This document shows, in pieces, positions 49,409 through 57,434 of a DNA stretch of 64,000 nt. Under the pieces are notes generated by a model. That model searched no databases. It had not been told where the DNA came from and was given only the letters and a program-made list of their open reading frames with translations. How positions within the stretch are numbered: position 1 is the first letter of the stretch; every line of letters begins with the position of its first letter. Both the position numbers and the translations under genes were made by a program. The stretch is from positions 1 to 64,000 of the forward strand of contig JAUYLN010000037.1 in the NCBI GenBank assembly GCA_030698885.1, written 5' to 3'. The DNA is from a bacterium. GTDB taxonomy: Bacteria > Patescibacteriota > Minisyncoccia > 2-02-FULL-40-12 > IGHO2-01-FULL-4-A.

Positions 49409-49469
49409 CCTTCGCTAAGGCTTCGGCGGGCAGGCCCGCTTTGCCTTAGCTAGATTTTTATATCAATTA

Positions 49470-49871
49470 CTATTTATTCTCAAATTCTTTTACTTCTTTT
49501 ACCATACTGGTTGTGATTGTCTTAAATTCCGGATGGCTAGGTATGGAAAATTCCATAAACATTTCTCTGCCAATATAGCCCATCTTCAACATGCTGCCTC
49601 CCCATGTTGAACCATGAATTTCAGCCTTCACGGGTTCGGGACAAAATTTCGGGTGGCCCGAAATATAAAAGCCATCTTCTCTTCGCTCTAAAGTATACTT
49701 ATCGTTCTCGGTCTCAATCTCAATAAAATGACCGACTTCTAAATTCTTCACATGCACCCCTCCTTCAATCTCACTCCTTACTATATTATCAACGATTTTA
49801 GGATGTAAAAACTTTCCCATATCTTCATCCCCTGGCTCCGGTGCCTCTGGTTTTTTCTCAAATTTTTCCAT
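49470..49871 (-). CDS. Hypothetical protein
   Basis: 133 aa, soluble, acidic N-terminus (PEAPEPGDEDMGKFLHPK), then a compact beta-rich part (VGHFIEIETENDKYTLERRE, DGFYISGHPKFCPEPVKAEI, HGSTWGGSMLKMGYIGREM). The order of strands and the HGSTWGGS loop resemble a small barrel, but no family is recognised. Only 2 bp downstream of the cca-HD stop, so it is co-transcribed with it. Confidence 0.6.
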   Translation of the reverse strand: MEKFEKKPEAPEPGDEDMGKFLHPKIVDNIVRSEIEGGVHVKNLEVGHFIEIETENDKYTLERREDGFYISGHPKFCPEPVKAEIHGSTWGGSMLKMGYIGREMFMEFSIPSHPEFKTITTSMVKEVKEFENK

Positions 49872-49873
49872 AA

Positions 49874-51322
49874 TTATTTAACGTGATGCTTGGTTTTTAT
49901 TTGACCAACCTCTTTCTCTTCCTCCTCTAATGTTTTGGTTTTGCCGGCTTTAGCCAGCTCGGCTAGTTCGTTATCTGAAAGTTCGTGCAATTCTTTTACT
50001 CTTTTGGTCAGATAATCTTTATCATTTTTGGCCGGGTCGTCAAGAACCTCGCCCATTAAAGCACTTATCAAAAAACCCACCCTCGGACTTGGTTCAATGC
50101 CAAGTAATTTCATCAGTTCATCCCCTTTCAGCTTCAGCATCTTCGGAGATATCGGGTCCCGTGAAACTTTGTCTATCATAAACATCAGGTGGCGTAATTT
50201 GTATGGCTTGGCTTTGGGCACGCCCGAACCTATTCTGTCTGCTTCTCTGACTTTTATCAAATCCTCTGTGTTCTCCCTGCCGATATTCGCCACAAGTCGT
50301 CTGACTGAACTTTCTGTGACCTCCCCGACATTGTAGTAAAAAAGGTGATAACGCACCAACCGTGTAGCATCCTCGGCTTGTTTTTTAGGCAATTTAAGAC
50401 GTTCCATTATTTTTGCTGTCATCTTTGCGCCAACAACTTCATGATTATAGAAAGTAGAATCAGGCCCATCGCCTCTTTTTGTCCTAGGCTTGCCGACGTC
50501 GTGCAAAAGAGAAGCCAATCGCACTGTGGTAGAATATTTTTTATCCATGGCGTACTGCAGGGCCCTGACATTATGCTCCCAAACTGTATAAATATGATGC
50601 TTATTCTGACCGACGTCAACGCCTTCCAGCAGTTCAGGCAGAATGTATTTCATCAGGCCGGTGTCTTTCAACAATTCCATCCCCCGCGATGCACCGTTTG
50701 AATCAACTATTTTTATAAATTCGTCTCTTATCCTTTCGGCTGATATTAATTTAAGAAGTTCATGGTGCTTCTTTATCGCATCCAGAGTTTTAGGTTCAAT
50801 CTCAAAATTCAACGCTACAGCAAATCTCACAGCCCGCATCATACGCAAGGCATCCTCATTAAATCTTTCGTTCGGATCACCCACCGCTTTTAATATTTTA
50901 TTTTCTAAATCTTCCTTTCCGCTAAAAAGATCAACCACATTGCCGTCACCGTCCATAGCTAAGGCATTGACCGTGAAATCTCTACGCTTCAGGTCATCGT
51001 CCAGTAATTCTGCAAATTGAAGTTCATCAGGGTGTCTTTTGTCACTATACTCAGATTCAATGCGATAAGTCGTGGCCTCAACTACTTTAAGCGTCTCTTC
51101 CTCAGTCTCAACTTTAATTCCCACGGTGCCGAATTGATTTTCATAAAAACTGTCCGGAAATATTTCCTGAATTTTATCCGGCCTTGCATTGGTAGTTATA
51201 TCCCAGTCTTTCGGCTTTTCGCCAAGCAAAATATCTCTGACACAACCGCCGACCGCAAAAGCGTCAAAACCCGCATCTTTGAACTGATTTAAAATTTTAG
51301 TAATTTCTTTTGGAAGCTGCAT
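49874..51322 (-). CDS. cca: CCA-adding enzyme / poly(A) polymerase with HD domain
   Basis: 482 aa. Nucleotidyltransferase head AVGGCVRDILLGEKPKDWDITTNA (GG..VRD and DxD), RRDFTVNALA, RFNEDALRMMRAVRFA (motifs C and D), then an HD phosphohydrolase domain (LASLLHDVGKPRTKRG ... FYNHEVVGA) and an acidic tail. It adds or repairs the 3-prime CCA, needed because four of the five tRNA genes here lack it. Immediately beside tRNA-Ala and tRNA-Arg. Confidence 0.94.
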   Translation of the reverse strand: MQLPKEITKILNQFKDAGFDAFAVGGCVRDILLGEKPKDWDITTNARPDKIQEIFPDSFYENQFGTVGIKVETEEETLKVVEATTYRIESEYSDKRHPDELQFAELLDDDLKRRDFTVNALAMDGDGNVVDLFSGKEDLENKILKAVGDPNERFNEDALRMMRAVRFAVALNFEIEPKTLDAIKKHHELLKLISAERIRDEFIKIVDSNGASRGMELLKDTGLMKYILPELLEGVDVGQNKHHIYTVWEHNVRALQYAMDKKYSTTVRLASLLHDVGKPRTKRGDGPDSTFYNHEVVGAKMTAKIMERLKLPKKQAEDATRLVRYHLFYYNVGEVTESSVRRLVANIGRENTEDLIKVREADRIGSGVPKAKPYKLRHLMFMIDKVSRDPISPKMLKLKGDELMKLLGIEPSPRVGFLISALMGEVLDDPAKNDKDYLTKRVKELHELSDNELAELAKAGKTKTLEEEEKEVGQIKTKHHVK

Positions 51323-51333
51323 TGAAGTGCCAG

Positions 51334-51404
51334 TGGACCCACGGGGAATCGAACCCCGCCCTCATCCATGCCATGGATGCGTAATACCGATTTACTATGG
51401 GCCC
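51334..51404 (-). tRNA. tRNA-Ala (anticodon GGC)
   Basis: Acceptor GGGCCCA/TGGGTCC with the G3-U70 wobble that identifies alanine tRNAs, anticodon loop ATGGCAT (GGC), T loop TTCGATT, discriminator A, no encoded CCA. Confidence 0.93.
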
Positions 51405-51491
51405 AAAGTATTTAAAATTATATTGAAAAAATATCACAAAAATGGTATAATGGCAATAAGAAGGGCTTACACGTTTGACTAAGATTGAGGC

Positions 51492-51671
51492 ATCCCGCCA
51501 TGGCGGGATAACGAACCTGCCTACGGCAGGCAGGAATATTGGGCAAACCTTCTCGTCGAAGGTTCCTCCGCCTTTCGGCTCCGCTAAAGCGGAGCCGAAA
51601 GGCGGAGGAACCGCTGTTGTGGCTTTCGCCACGATAAGCCCTAAAGAATTCGGGCTTATCGTGGCGAAAGC
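51492..51671. repeat. Cluster of GC-rich perfect palindromes
   Basis: Four in a row: ATCCCGCCATGGCGGGAT (51492-51509); a CCTGCC-TAC-GGCAGG relative (51516-51534); a 25-bp perfect stem (51561-51585 with 51588-51612); and a 20-bp perfect stem GCTTTCGCCACGATAAGCCC (51622-51641 with 51652-51671). They directly precede tRNA-Arg, with no ORF. Confidence 0.85.
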
Positions 51672-51687
51672 GCGTAAGTCCTATAAT

Positions 51688-51759
51688 GCCCCTATCGTTC
51701 AAGGGATAGGACGAGGGTTTCCTAAACCCTAAATCCAGGTTCGAGTCCTGGTAGGGGCA
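51688..51759 (+). tRNA. tRNA-Arg (anticodon CCT)
   Basis: Acceptor GCCCCTA/TAGGGGC, anticodon stem AGGGT/ACCCT with loop TTCCTAA (CCT), T loop TTCGAGT, discriminator A, no encoded CCA. Confidence 0.93.
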
Positions 51760-51879
51760 CTAGACAGGAATTCGCAAGCTTGAAAGGTTCGCCTCGCTTC
51801 GCTCGGCGACTAATTTGTATTCAATTTTGGGGGTAAAAACGAATTCGCGATTTCGCATTTTAGGGGAAGAAAATTTTTT

Positions 51880-52659
51880 ATGAATAAAATTCTAATACAA
51901 CCAACCATAGACACGCTTCGCGATTACGAAGATTATGCCGGAGAAACAGGCTATAATTTTGAAGTTATTGACTTTGCTTTTCCAAACGTTTTGGATTCCG
52001 AATATGTTTCGATAGTAAAAAGGTATAAAGCAGAATCTCGCTTTCCTGAAAAAATAATAGGAATGCATGGCGCTTTTTTGGATTTGTATATCAATAGCCC
52101 CGACCCTGCTATTAAGAAAGTTGCAGAAGAAAGAATTGTCAGAAACTTGGAAATTGCTAAAGATTTGAATATTCAGTACGTTGCTTTTCATACCAATTTT
52201 CTTCCAATGATTAAAAAAGAATCCTACTATCACAATTGGGTAAGCGCCCATGTCGACTTTTGGAAAAAAATTGTGGAGAAATTTAAAATTACCGTTTTGC
52301 TTGAAAATATGTGGGATAAAAACCCTGATGGCATAGCCGAAGTTATCGAAAAAGTAAATTCGCCCTACCTCAAGGTTCTTCTTGACACAGGACATGCCAA
52401 TGTTTTTTCCAAAGTCCCAATCAAAAATTGGTTTGAAAAACTCGGGAAAAATATTGTATATATTCAACTCAACGACAATATGGGAGATGGTGACTCCGAA
52501 CTTCCTGCCGGAAAGGGTAGCGTTGATTGGAAAGAATTTGATAGTTTGGTGAAACAACATTGTGATAATCCTTTAGTTTGTTTAGAGGTTAAAGATTTGA
52601 ACTGGGTAAAAGAAACGATTGAATACTTGAAAAAGAATAGTATTTATCCGTTTTCATAA
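51880..52659 (+). CDS. TIM-barrel sugar isomerase/epimerase-like protein
   Basis: 259 aa. Strand motifs IIGMHGAFLDL, YVAFHTNFLPM, ITVLLENMWD, KVLLDTGHANV, VYIQLNDNMGDGDSELPAGKG and LVCLEVKD follow the AP-endonuclease-2 / xylose-isomerase-like barrel, with metal ligands Glu (LLEN), Asp/His (DTGHAN), Asp and Glu in place. Substrate unknown; could be a sugar-phosphate epimerase. Plus strand, 120 bp after tRNA-Arg. Confidence 0.85.
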   Translation: MNKILIQPTIDTLRDYEDYAGETGYNFEVIDFAFPNVLDSEYVSIVKRYKAESRFPEKIIGMHGAFLDLYINSPDPAIKKVAEERIVRNLEIAKDLNIQYVAFHTNFLPMIKKESYYHNWVSAHVDFWKKIVEKFKITVLLENMWDKNPDGIAEVIEKVNSPYLKVLLDTGHANVFSKVPIKNWFEKLGKNIVYIQLNDNMGDGDSELPAGKGSVDWKEFDSLVKQHCDNPLVCLEVKDLNWVKETIEYLKKNSIYPFS

Positions 52660-52791
52660 ATAAAGAATGCCGCCAAAGAAAAACTTGAAGTTGTCAGCGG
52701 TGCGGCTCCGCCGCCTTTCCGAATTTTCGCGGGGGGAATTTTCCGGAAAAATGCGTTCAGACTAATTCAAGAATACTGCACAAAAAAATAT

Positions 52792-52817
52792 GCCCCGCTC
52801 GCATATGCGAGCGGGGC
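52792..52817. terminator. 26-nt palindromic terminator
   Basis: GCCCCGCTCGCAT followed by its reverse complement, between the isomerase gene and the RlpA-like gene, serving either side. Confidence 0.75.
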
Positions 52818-52843
52818 TTTGGTCTCGTCAAACAAGACTATGC

Positions 52844-53301
52844 CTAATCGGCCGACTGACCATCGTAGACTACTTGAGGAGGCGGGATTTTATTGCGAGG
52901 GTCAATAATGGAATACTCCAGATCCACTACCCCGTCATCAATCATGCCAAGTACCCTAGCCGCAGCTTTTGAAACATCGAGCTCGCGGTCTTCCCAGAAT
53001 GGTCCACGGTCATTGATCCGGGCTGTGGTCCATTTGCCATTTATCGGATTGGTCAGAAGTATGACTGTTCCAAATGGCAGTTCTTTGTGGGCCGCCGTTA
53101 ACTGACCCTGATCAAAGACTTCACCGTTAGCCGTGAGCTTGCCGTGAAACCCGGACCATACCACGAGGTTTTCATGGTTGGCCTGCTCGCGGGAGCCCCT
53201 CTGGTAGTGTTTTGCTGTCTCTTAACTCCACACTCAAAGCCAATAGAGAAAGCGAAACAAGCCAAGAAAGTTAAAACCAGTACTAAAATTGCAAACCTCA
53301 A
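52844..53301 (-). pseudogene. RlpA-like double-psi beta-barrel protein, frameshifted
   Basis: Reading from ATG 53301 gives a hydrophobic export segment (FAILVLVLTFLACFAFSIGF), a linker and TSWYGPGF, then goes out of frame. The other frame continues HGKLTANGEVFDQGQLTAAH, KELPFGT and NDRGPFWEDRELDVSKAAA. Joined, SWYGPGF-HGKLTANGE is the RlpA core. One missing base near 53147-53152 restores it. RlpA proteins cut or bind naked peptidoglycan glycans. It is either a sequencing error or a decayed gene. Confidence 0.8.
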
Positions 53302-53381
53302 ATCGTCCTCCGAATTGGGCCAGTTGCCCGATTACTTAATTTACTATCTATAATTATATCAGTTTTTTAATGAATTGTCAA

Positions 53382-54032
53382 TTAAAATCTCCTGGTACCC
53401 GCAAAGAACACCAGTCTCTGATATCTCCTGAATTCTTTAAGTCTCATTGAACTGTCCAGCAACTTATATTTTAGAGCGCTTCTGACACTCAGAACCTCCT
53501 CATTCTCAACCATTTTAAATATCTTACTTGCCGGCCTTCCTTTCTGTGCGAAAATAAGGGATTGGCTGGCATCAACAAGCCAGAGGTTTTTAAGCTTGTT
53601 TACATAGTCAATCTGACTGAATTGAAAATCTTTTTTATTTGTAAAATCTTGAGAACAATACGTGTCCACAGCACAATGAAATTCAAATTTTGTGCCATCA
53701 ACACCAATTCTTTTTGCATTCTCTGATTGAGTTATCAAGAAGCACCCCGAACGAACATAATTAAAAGCAACAATAGCTACCGGGCTTTGAGAATTTTTTA
53801 TTGAATCCATTATTTTTAAACATGCATAAAAGTCGCCACCCCTTCCGGAAATAAACATCTTTACTTCATTATTGTTAGCTTTATTTAATTTTTTCAGTAT
53901 ATTCTCAAAATTTAAGGCGACCCTATCGTTAACAGGACCATCCGTACAATCAAGCCAAACGATTCTTCTTTCAAAATTGCATTTTAACGATACATTTTTC
54001 GGTGATTTATTTCCTGGCATTTTATTCTCCAA
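53382..54032 (-). CDS. ClpP-like serine protease, divergent
   Basis: 216 aa. FEF-type ClpP/crotonase fold: FISGRGGDFYACLKIMDSIK (the G-G-D oxyanion helix), AFNYVRSGCFLITQSENAKR with the likely nucleophile Ser95, and FEFHCAV with His119. No signal or membrane segment. The C-terminal part (YVNKLKNLWLVDASQSL ... VLSVRSALKYKLLD) parallels the ClpP handle. Pairs with the SPFH gene upstream, sharing an upstream sequence box. Confidence 0.7.
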   Translation of the reverse strand: MENKMPGNKSPKNVSLKCNFERRIVWLDCTDGPVNDRVALNFENILKKLNKANNNEVKMFISGRGGDFYACLKIMDSIKNSQSPVAIVAFNYVRSGCFLITQSENAKRIGVDGTKFEFHCAVDTYCSQDFTNKKDFQFSQIDYVNKLKNLWLVDASQSLIFAQKGRPASKIFKMVENEEVLSVRSALKYKLLDSSMRLKEFRRYQRLVFFAGTRRF

Positions 54033-54073
54033 AAAATATTTTTTAAAAAACTTACTTTATGATGTATCAAAAA

Positions 54074-54096
54074 TAATACGCCCGGAGTACTTTACC
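54074..54096 (-). promoter_or_regulatory. Shared upstream box 1 (ClpP-like gene)
   Basis: On the minus strand GGTAAAGT then ACTCCGGGCGTATTA, about 45 bases before the start codon. The same two words stand before the SPFH gene at 55030-55061. Confidence 0.5.
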
Positions 54097-54104
54097 TAAA
54101 AATA

Positions 54105-54128
54105 AAAACGGTTTATCACAACCGTTTT
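54105..54128. terminator. Terminator of the SPFH gene
   Basis: AAAACGGTT and AACCGTTTT pair around a six-base loop downstream of 54166. Confidence 0.75.
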
Positions 54129-54165
54129 AAATAAATATTATAAGGCTCCACGGGCTTAATAAACA

Positions 54166-54984
54166 CTAGCCCTTGAATAACCTGGATAAGGGTTTTGCTA
54201 ATTCTGCAATTGAGGCCAGCCAATCCTTGCCTTCTGCTCCGGAGCCCCCCTCCAAAAGAGAGCTCGCTGCTTCCCACTTAATCGTCTTGTTGTCATTCAA
54301 AGTTGAAACAACCGGAATACCTATTAACGCCGCGGCAAGAGAGCTCGGCATTTGTTCTACCGGTATCCCCAAAAGTTCGGCGCCCTTTTTAATAGCTGCT
54401 ATTTTTAAATTAATGCCCTCGCTTAGACTGATAATGCTAACTATCTCCGGAGCGGGCTTAAAATCGGTCAAACCAAAATCTATTATCTCAACCCCCCAAT
54501 CCGAAGCAACTCCCTGCAGGCGCTCTAAAAGCACGCCCGAAGTCTGATCTTCTTTCGCCAGATTTTCGAAATCTGATTTTATTAATTCCTCCTGCAACAT
54601 CACGGTTGCCACGTTAGCAAGAGATTCTTCAAGACCACTAATCTCAAAAAGTGCCTTATAAACATCACTGACCTTATAAACAATCACTGCGCTAACAGTA
54701 AATGGAAATGCGCCGCCTATCAAAATTTCCTGATTAATTAAATTAACCGTTTGTTGTCTTACGTGTCTTTTTTCCAGACTGTCTACGAATGGAATAAGAA
54801 AAACCATCCCCGGACCTCTAATTACAAAACCCTTACTTGGGTCACGATTATTTTTTTCAGCTACACCAAAACGCAACCTGATACCTCTCTCACCTTCCCT
54901 CACGAAACCAAGGCTCTTAAAGGCACCCGCGATAAGACTTAGTATTAATATCCATGCCTCTAAAGGAATCGCACCGATATCCAT
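54166..54984 (-). CDS. SPFH/Band 7 (stomatin-like) membrane protein
   Basis: 272 aa. One N-terminal membrane helix (~8-25), then the SPFH core: GFVREGERGIRLRFGVAEKN, GPGMVFLIPFVDSLEKRHVRQQTVNL, FTVSAVIVYKVSDVYKALFE, and VEIIDFGLTDFKPAPEI. SPFH proteins form membrane rings that guard or recruit proteases. It is flanked by two ClpP-like genes on the same strand; stomatin partners of the NfeD type have ClpP-class protease domains. Strong ribosome binding site AAGGAGC before the ATG. Confidence 0.88.
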   Translation of the reverse strand: MDIGAIPLEAWILILSLIAGAFKSLGFVREGERGIRLRFGVAEKNNRDPSKGFVIRGPGMVFLIPFVDSLEKRHVRQQTVNLINQEILIGGAFPFTVSAVIVYKVSDVYKALFEISGLEESLANVATVMLQEELIKSDFENLAKEDQTSGVLLERLQGVASDWGVEIIDFGLTDFKPAPEIVSIISLSEGINLKIAAIKKGAELLGIPVEQMPSSLAAALIGIPVVSTLNDNKTIKWEAASSLLEGGSGAEGKDWLASIAELAKPLSRLFKG

Positions 54985-55029
54985 GATTAAGCTCCTTTTT
55001 ATTTTGTTAAGGTCTATCTACTACCTAGT

Positions 55030-55061
55030 TAACACACCCGAGTAATACCTCCCACTTTACC
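55030..55061 (-). promoter_or_regulatory. Shared upstream box 2 (SPFH gene)
   Basis: Minus strand GGTAAAGT, ten bases, ACTCGGGTGTGTTA, the counterpart of 54074-54096 with a ten-base insertion between the two words. Confidence 0.5.
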
Positions 55062-55070
55062 GAAAATAAA

Positions 55071-55093
55071 AAGCGGTTCATTATGAACCGCTT
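55071..55093. terminator. Terminator of the second ClpP-like gene
   Basis: AAGCGGTTC and GAACCGCTT pair around five bases, touching the stop codon at 55092. Confidence 0.7.
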
Positions 55094-55820
55094 ATATCTT
55101 CCTAGTTCTTGGAATCTTTCTTAATTTCTCCCAGTCACCGTCAAAAATCTCATCTGCAAGGCCCCATTCAATAGTCTCTTTCGGAGACAAATAAACATCT
55201 TCTTTCTTGCTCATATGATCCTCTAGCATCTCTTCTATCCTCTTCGCGGACCACCTCTTAAACCTTCCCTTCTTTTGCATGCTATTAACATATATTTCTA
55301 TCATCCTTTTGTGTGCTTCTCTATAATGATCCGAAAAAGACATAAACTGATTATATGTTCCGCTAAAAGCTACTTCTCCCTTATGAAACAGAAAATAACT
55401 ATCCTGCATCATAACCCGCTTGTCTGCAGCTTGAAATATCAGTGAGCTCATTGACCTGGCATGGGTGTAGCTCAAAATGACAACATTATTGGGGCAGGTA
55501 TCTATGGCATTATGTATGGCCATTCCTTCATTCCAATCACCACCACAGGTTTTCATTTTTATAAGTATATTTCTTGTTGGATCAATACCTGATAAAATCT
55601 CAATGTTTCTTATAAGCCTGGATGCCATTTGATACTCGACTCCCGGCTCATCTCTGTTGGTGTCATCCGTTCCATATTCCATTTCATAGCCAACCAAATC
55701 AATTATAAAATTGTCCGTATTAATTCCCCAAAAATGTCGGTTATCAATCCAATCGCTTTTTTCTATTTTAAATTTAGGCCTTGGTCTTTGTGGTCCGGAT
55801 TGCCCAATCCCTTTTTTCAT
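55092..55820 (-). CDS. ClpP-like serine protease
   Basis: 242 aa. ILIKMKTCGGDWNEGMAIHNAIDT, then YTHARSMSSLIFQAADKRVM with nucleophile Ser123 and FLFHKGEV with His146, and LSPKETIEWGLADEIFDGDW at the end with acidic residues. This is closer to real ClpP than the gene at 53382. No Clp ATPase is nearby; the SPFH neighbour may play the organising role. Has its own promoter (TTGATA, 18 bases, TATATT). Confidence 0.8.
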   Translation of the reverse strand: MKKGIGQSGPQRPRPKFKIEKSDWIDNRHFWGINTDNFIIDLVGYEMEYGTDDTNRDEPGVEYQMASRLIRNIEILSGIDPTRNILIKMKTCGGDWNEGMAIHNAIDTCPNNVVILSYTHARSMSSLIFQAADKRVMMQDSYFLFHKGEVAFSGTYNQFMSFSDHYREAHKRMIEIYVNSMQKKGRFKRWSAKRIEEMLEDHMSKKEDVYLSPKETIEWGLADEIFDGDWEKLRKIPRTRKI

Positions 55821-55843
55821 TTCAGTCCTCTCTTTAAATTTTG

Positions 55844-55873
55844 AATATACTATTCTGGGTTAAGGTTTATCAA
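55844..55873 (-). promoter_or_regulatory. Promoter of the ClpP-like gene at 55092-55820
   Basis: Minus strand TTGATA, 18 bases, TATATT, ending about 24 bases before the start codon. Confidence 0.55.
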
Positions 55874-55895
55874 AAAAAATAATCTATGGCAATAT

Positions 55896-56495
55896 TTACA
55901 ACTTTACATAATATCGCCACTTCTTATCTTTATATTTTCCGGCATAATCAACACCAACGCGAGATAAGCATTTTATTTGAGTTGGTTTTATAATAATTCC
56001 CCCATCTTCAATCCACAGCTCCTTGCTTGCAATTAGGTCTTCGGCGTTAAGCCCACGGTCAATCTGAAAATATCTACATAACTTGCCCGGGCCGTTGAGA
56101 TTGATAACTGGTAATCCGTAACTAGTAACTGGTAACTTTTTATTACTATTCTTAATTTGTTTAGGGCTTGGCAGTATTAATTCGCAGCTGCGAATTAATA
56201 CTGCTGCCGGATAATTTTCCTTTTCGGTTACAATATTTAAACAGTGATACATTCCATAGATAAAATAAACGTAAATCATGCCCGGCTTGCCGAACATCAC
56301 TTCGGTTCGTGAGGTTCTGCCTCGAGAAGCATGACTGGCTAAATCATTCAGTCCGCAATAAGCTTCTGTTTCAATGATAACGCCCTCAACTTTTTTGCCG
56401 TTAATTTTGCGCACCAAAACTTTACCAAGCAATTCTTTGGCAACAACTTTTGTGTCCCTATCAAAAAATTCTCTTGTGAGTTTCCTCGGATTCAT
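55896..56495 (-). CDS. mpg: Alkyladenine (3-methyladenine) DNA glycosylase, AAG/MPG type
   Basis: 199 aa. KELLGKVLVRKINGKKVEGVIIETEAYCGLNDLASHASRG with the catalytic Glu in ETEAYCG, MFGKPGMIYVYFIYGMYHCLNIV, and INLNGPGKLCRYFQID. Removes alkylated purines in base-excision repair. It follows the ClpP-like gene promoter region with 75 bp between. Usual length, complete. Confidence 0.96.
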   Translation of the reverse strand: MNPRKLTREFFDRDTKVVAKELLGKVLVRKINGKKVEGVIIETEAYCGLNDLASHASRGRTSRTEVMFGKPGMIYVYFIYGMYHCLNIVTEKENYPAAVLIRSCELILPSPKQIKNSNKKLPVTSYGLPVINLNGPGKLCRYFQIDRGLNAEDLIASKELWIEDGGIIIKPTQIKCLSRVGVDYAGKYKDKKWRYYVKL

Positions 56496-56521
56496 TGAAT
56501 GTCATTCTAACAAAAAAGAGG

Positions 56522-56547
56522 AGCCCCGCAACAGCTGTTGCGGGGCT
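56522..56547. terminator. 26-nt palindromic terminator
   Basis: AGCCCCGCAACAG and its reverse complement, between the glycosylase gene and the gene at 56570. Confidence 0.8.
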
Positions 56548-56569
56548 AAGGTCCAAAAACCCAAGGGGT

Positions 56570-57196
56570 CTAGGACCGTGGAGATACTTGCGAGAAGACC
56601 TGGCGACTGACCTCCCACTCAACCAAATGCGCAGTCGAATAAGCGTTCACATTCCACTCGCTGCGGTGCGAATCCCAGTCCACATTCACTGCCCAAAGAA
56701 CCTCTGCGGCGTCGCGAATGTAGAAGATATTCGTTTTACCATCAACGAGAAGTGGCCCATCCTCTCCTTTGGGCTGTCGACTGATCAGCTCATAAAGCTG
56801 GTATAAAAACGTTTCTTCTCGGCCCCCACCCAGCTCGTCAATAATTGGACGGTCAAGCGACTGCCTGACGAGGATATGGACGGCCAGATCGGTCGCCGGC
56901 ACCCTCTTCTCAATCTTGCCGAGGAAGTTCTCCTTGAAGCTATCTCCGAGGAAAAACTTGATCCCGGCGTAGTTATTGGGCCCGAACATGTCGGCGGCAA
57001 CAAAACGGGTAGTGCCAAGAACTTCTACTTCATCCACTTGGACTAAAAGCTTAGCCCAAGGGTTCTCCTTACGAAGAAAACGCTTGAAAGCTGCCAGCCA
57101 GATCTTTCCATCTGGACCAGTCAACTTTTGTTCAAAGTCATCTCTCGGTCCCTGGAAGTCAGAGAGCGAGACATTTCCGAGCATGCCATTTTGCAT
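56570..57196 (-). CDS. Hypothetical protein with GC-rich codon use
   Basis: 208 aa, soluble, alpha/beta (LLVQVDEVEVLGTTRFVAAD, AVHILVRQSLDRPIIDELGG, TNIFYIRDAAEVLWAVNVDW). No family recognised. Codons are visibly richer in G and C than in the neighbours, which may mark recent acquisition. AGGAG before the ATG (57196) and a near-consensus promoter (57306-57334) suggest good expression. Between promoter and start lies an imperfect CAGTTACGGCC/GGCCATAACTG hairpin. Confidence 0.6.
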   Translation of the reverse strand: MQNGMLGNVSLSDFQGPRDDFEQKLTGPDGKIWLAAFKRFLRKENPWAKLLVQVDEVEVLGTTRFVAADMFGPNNYAGIKFFLGDSFKENFLGKIEKRVPATDLAVHILVRQSLDRPIIDELGGGREETFLYQLYELISRQPKGEDGPLLVDGKTNIFYIRDAAEVLWAVNVDWDSHRSEWNVNAYSTAHLVEWEVSRQVFSQVSPRS

Positions 57197-57305
57197 GGTC
57201 AGTTCTCCTTACCGTCAGTTACGGCCCTAAATGAATTTCCACACAGGTGTAGCAACAATCTTAAGGCCATAACTGATTGATTTTTAAGCCACTCTAACTG
57301 TTCTA

Positions 57306-57334
57306 ATTATATCAAATCTTACACTAAAAGTCAA
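57306..57334 (-). promoter_or_regulatory. Near-consensus sigma70 promoter of the gene at 56570-57196
   Basis: Minus strand TTGACT, 17 bases, TATAAT. The best promoter match seen in the window. Confidence 0.75.
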
Positions 57335-57434
57335 TACTATTACTCACCCATTTTATGCTAGTATTTACTATCATATTAAATTAATTTCCGCGTTTTTCTG
57401 CGTTAAGTCTCCGCGGGTCCGCGGTACGCACAGG

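Noticed and set aside
51892-52560. 222-aa minus-strand reading frame over the isomerase gene
   Set aside because: Antisense shadow of a well-supported TIM-barrel gene; composition is Phe/Ile/Asn-biased without motifs.
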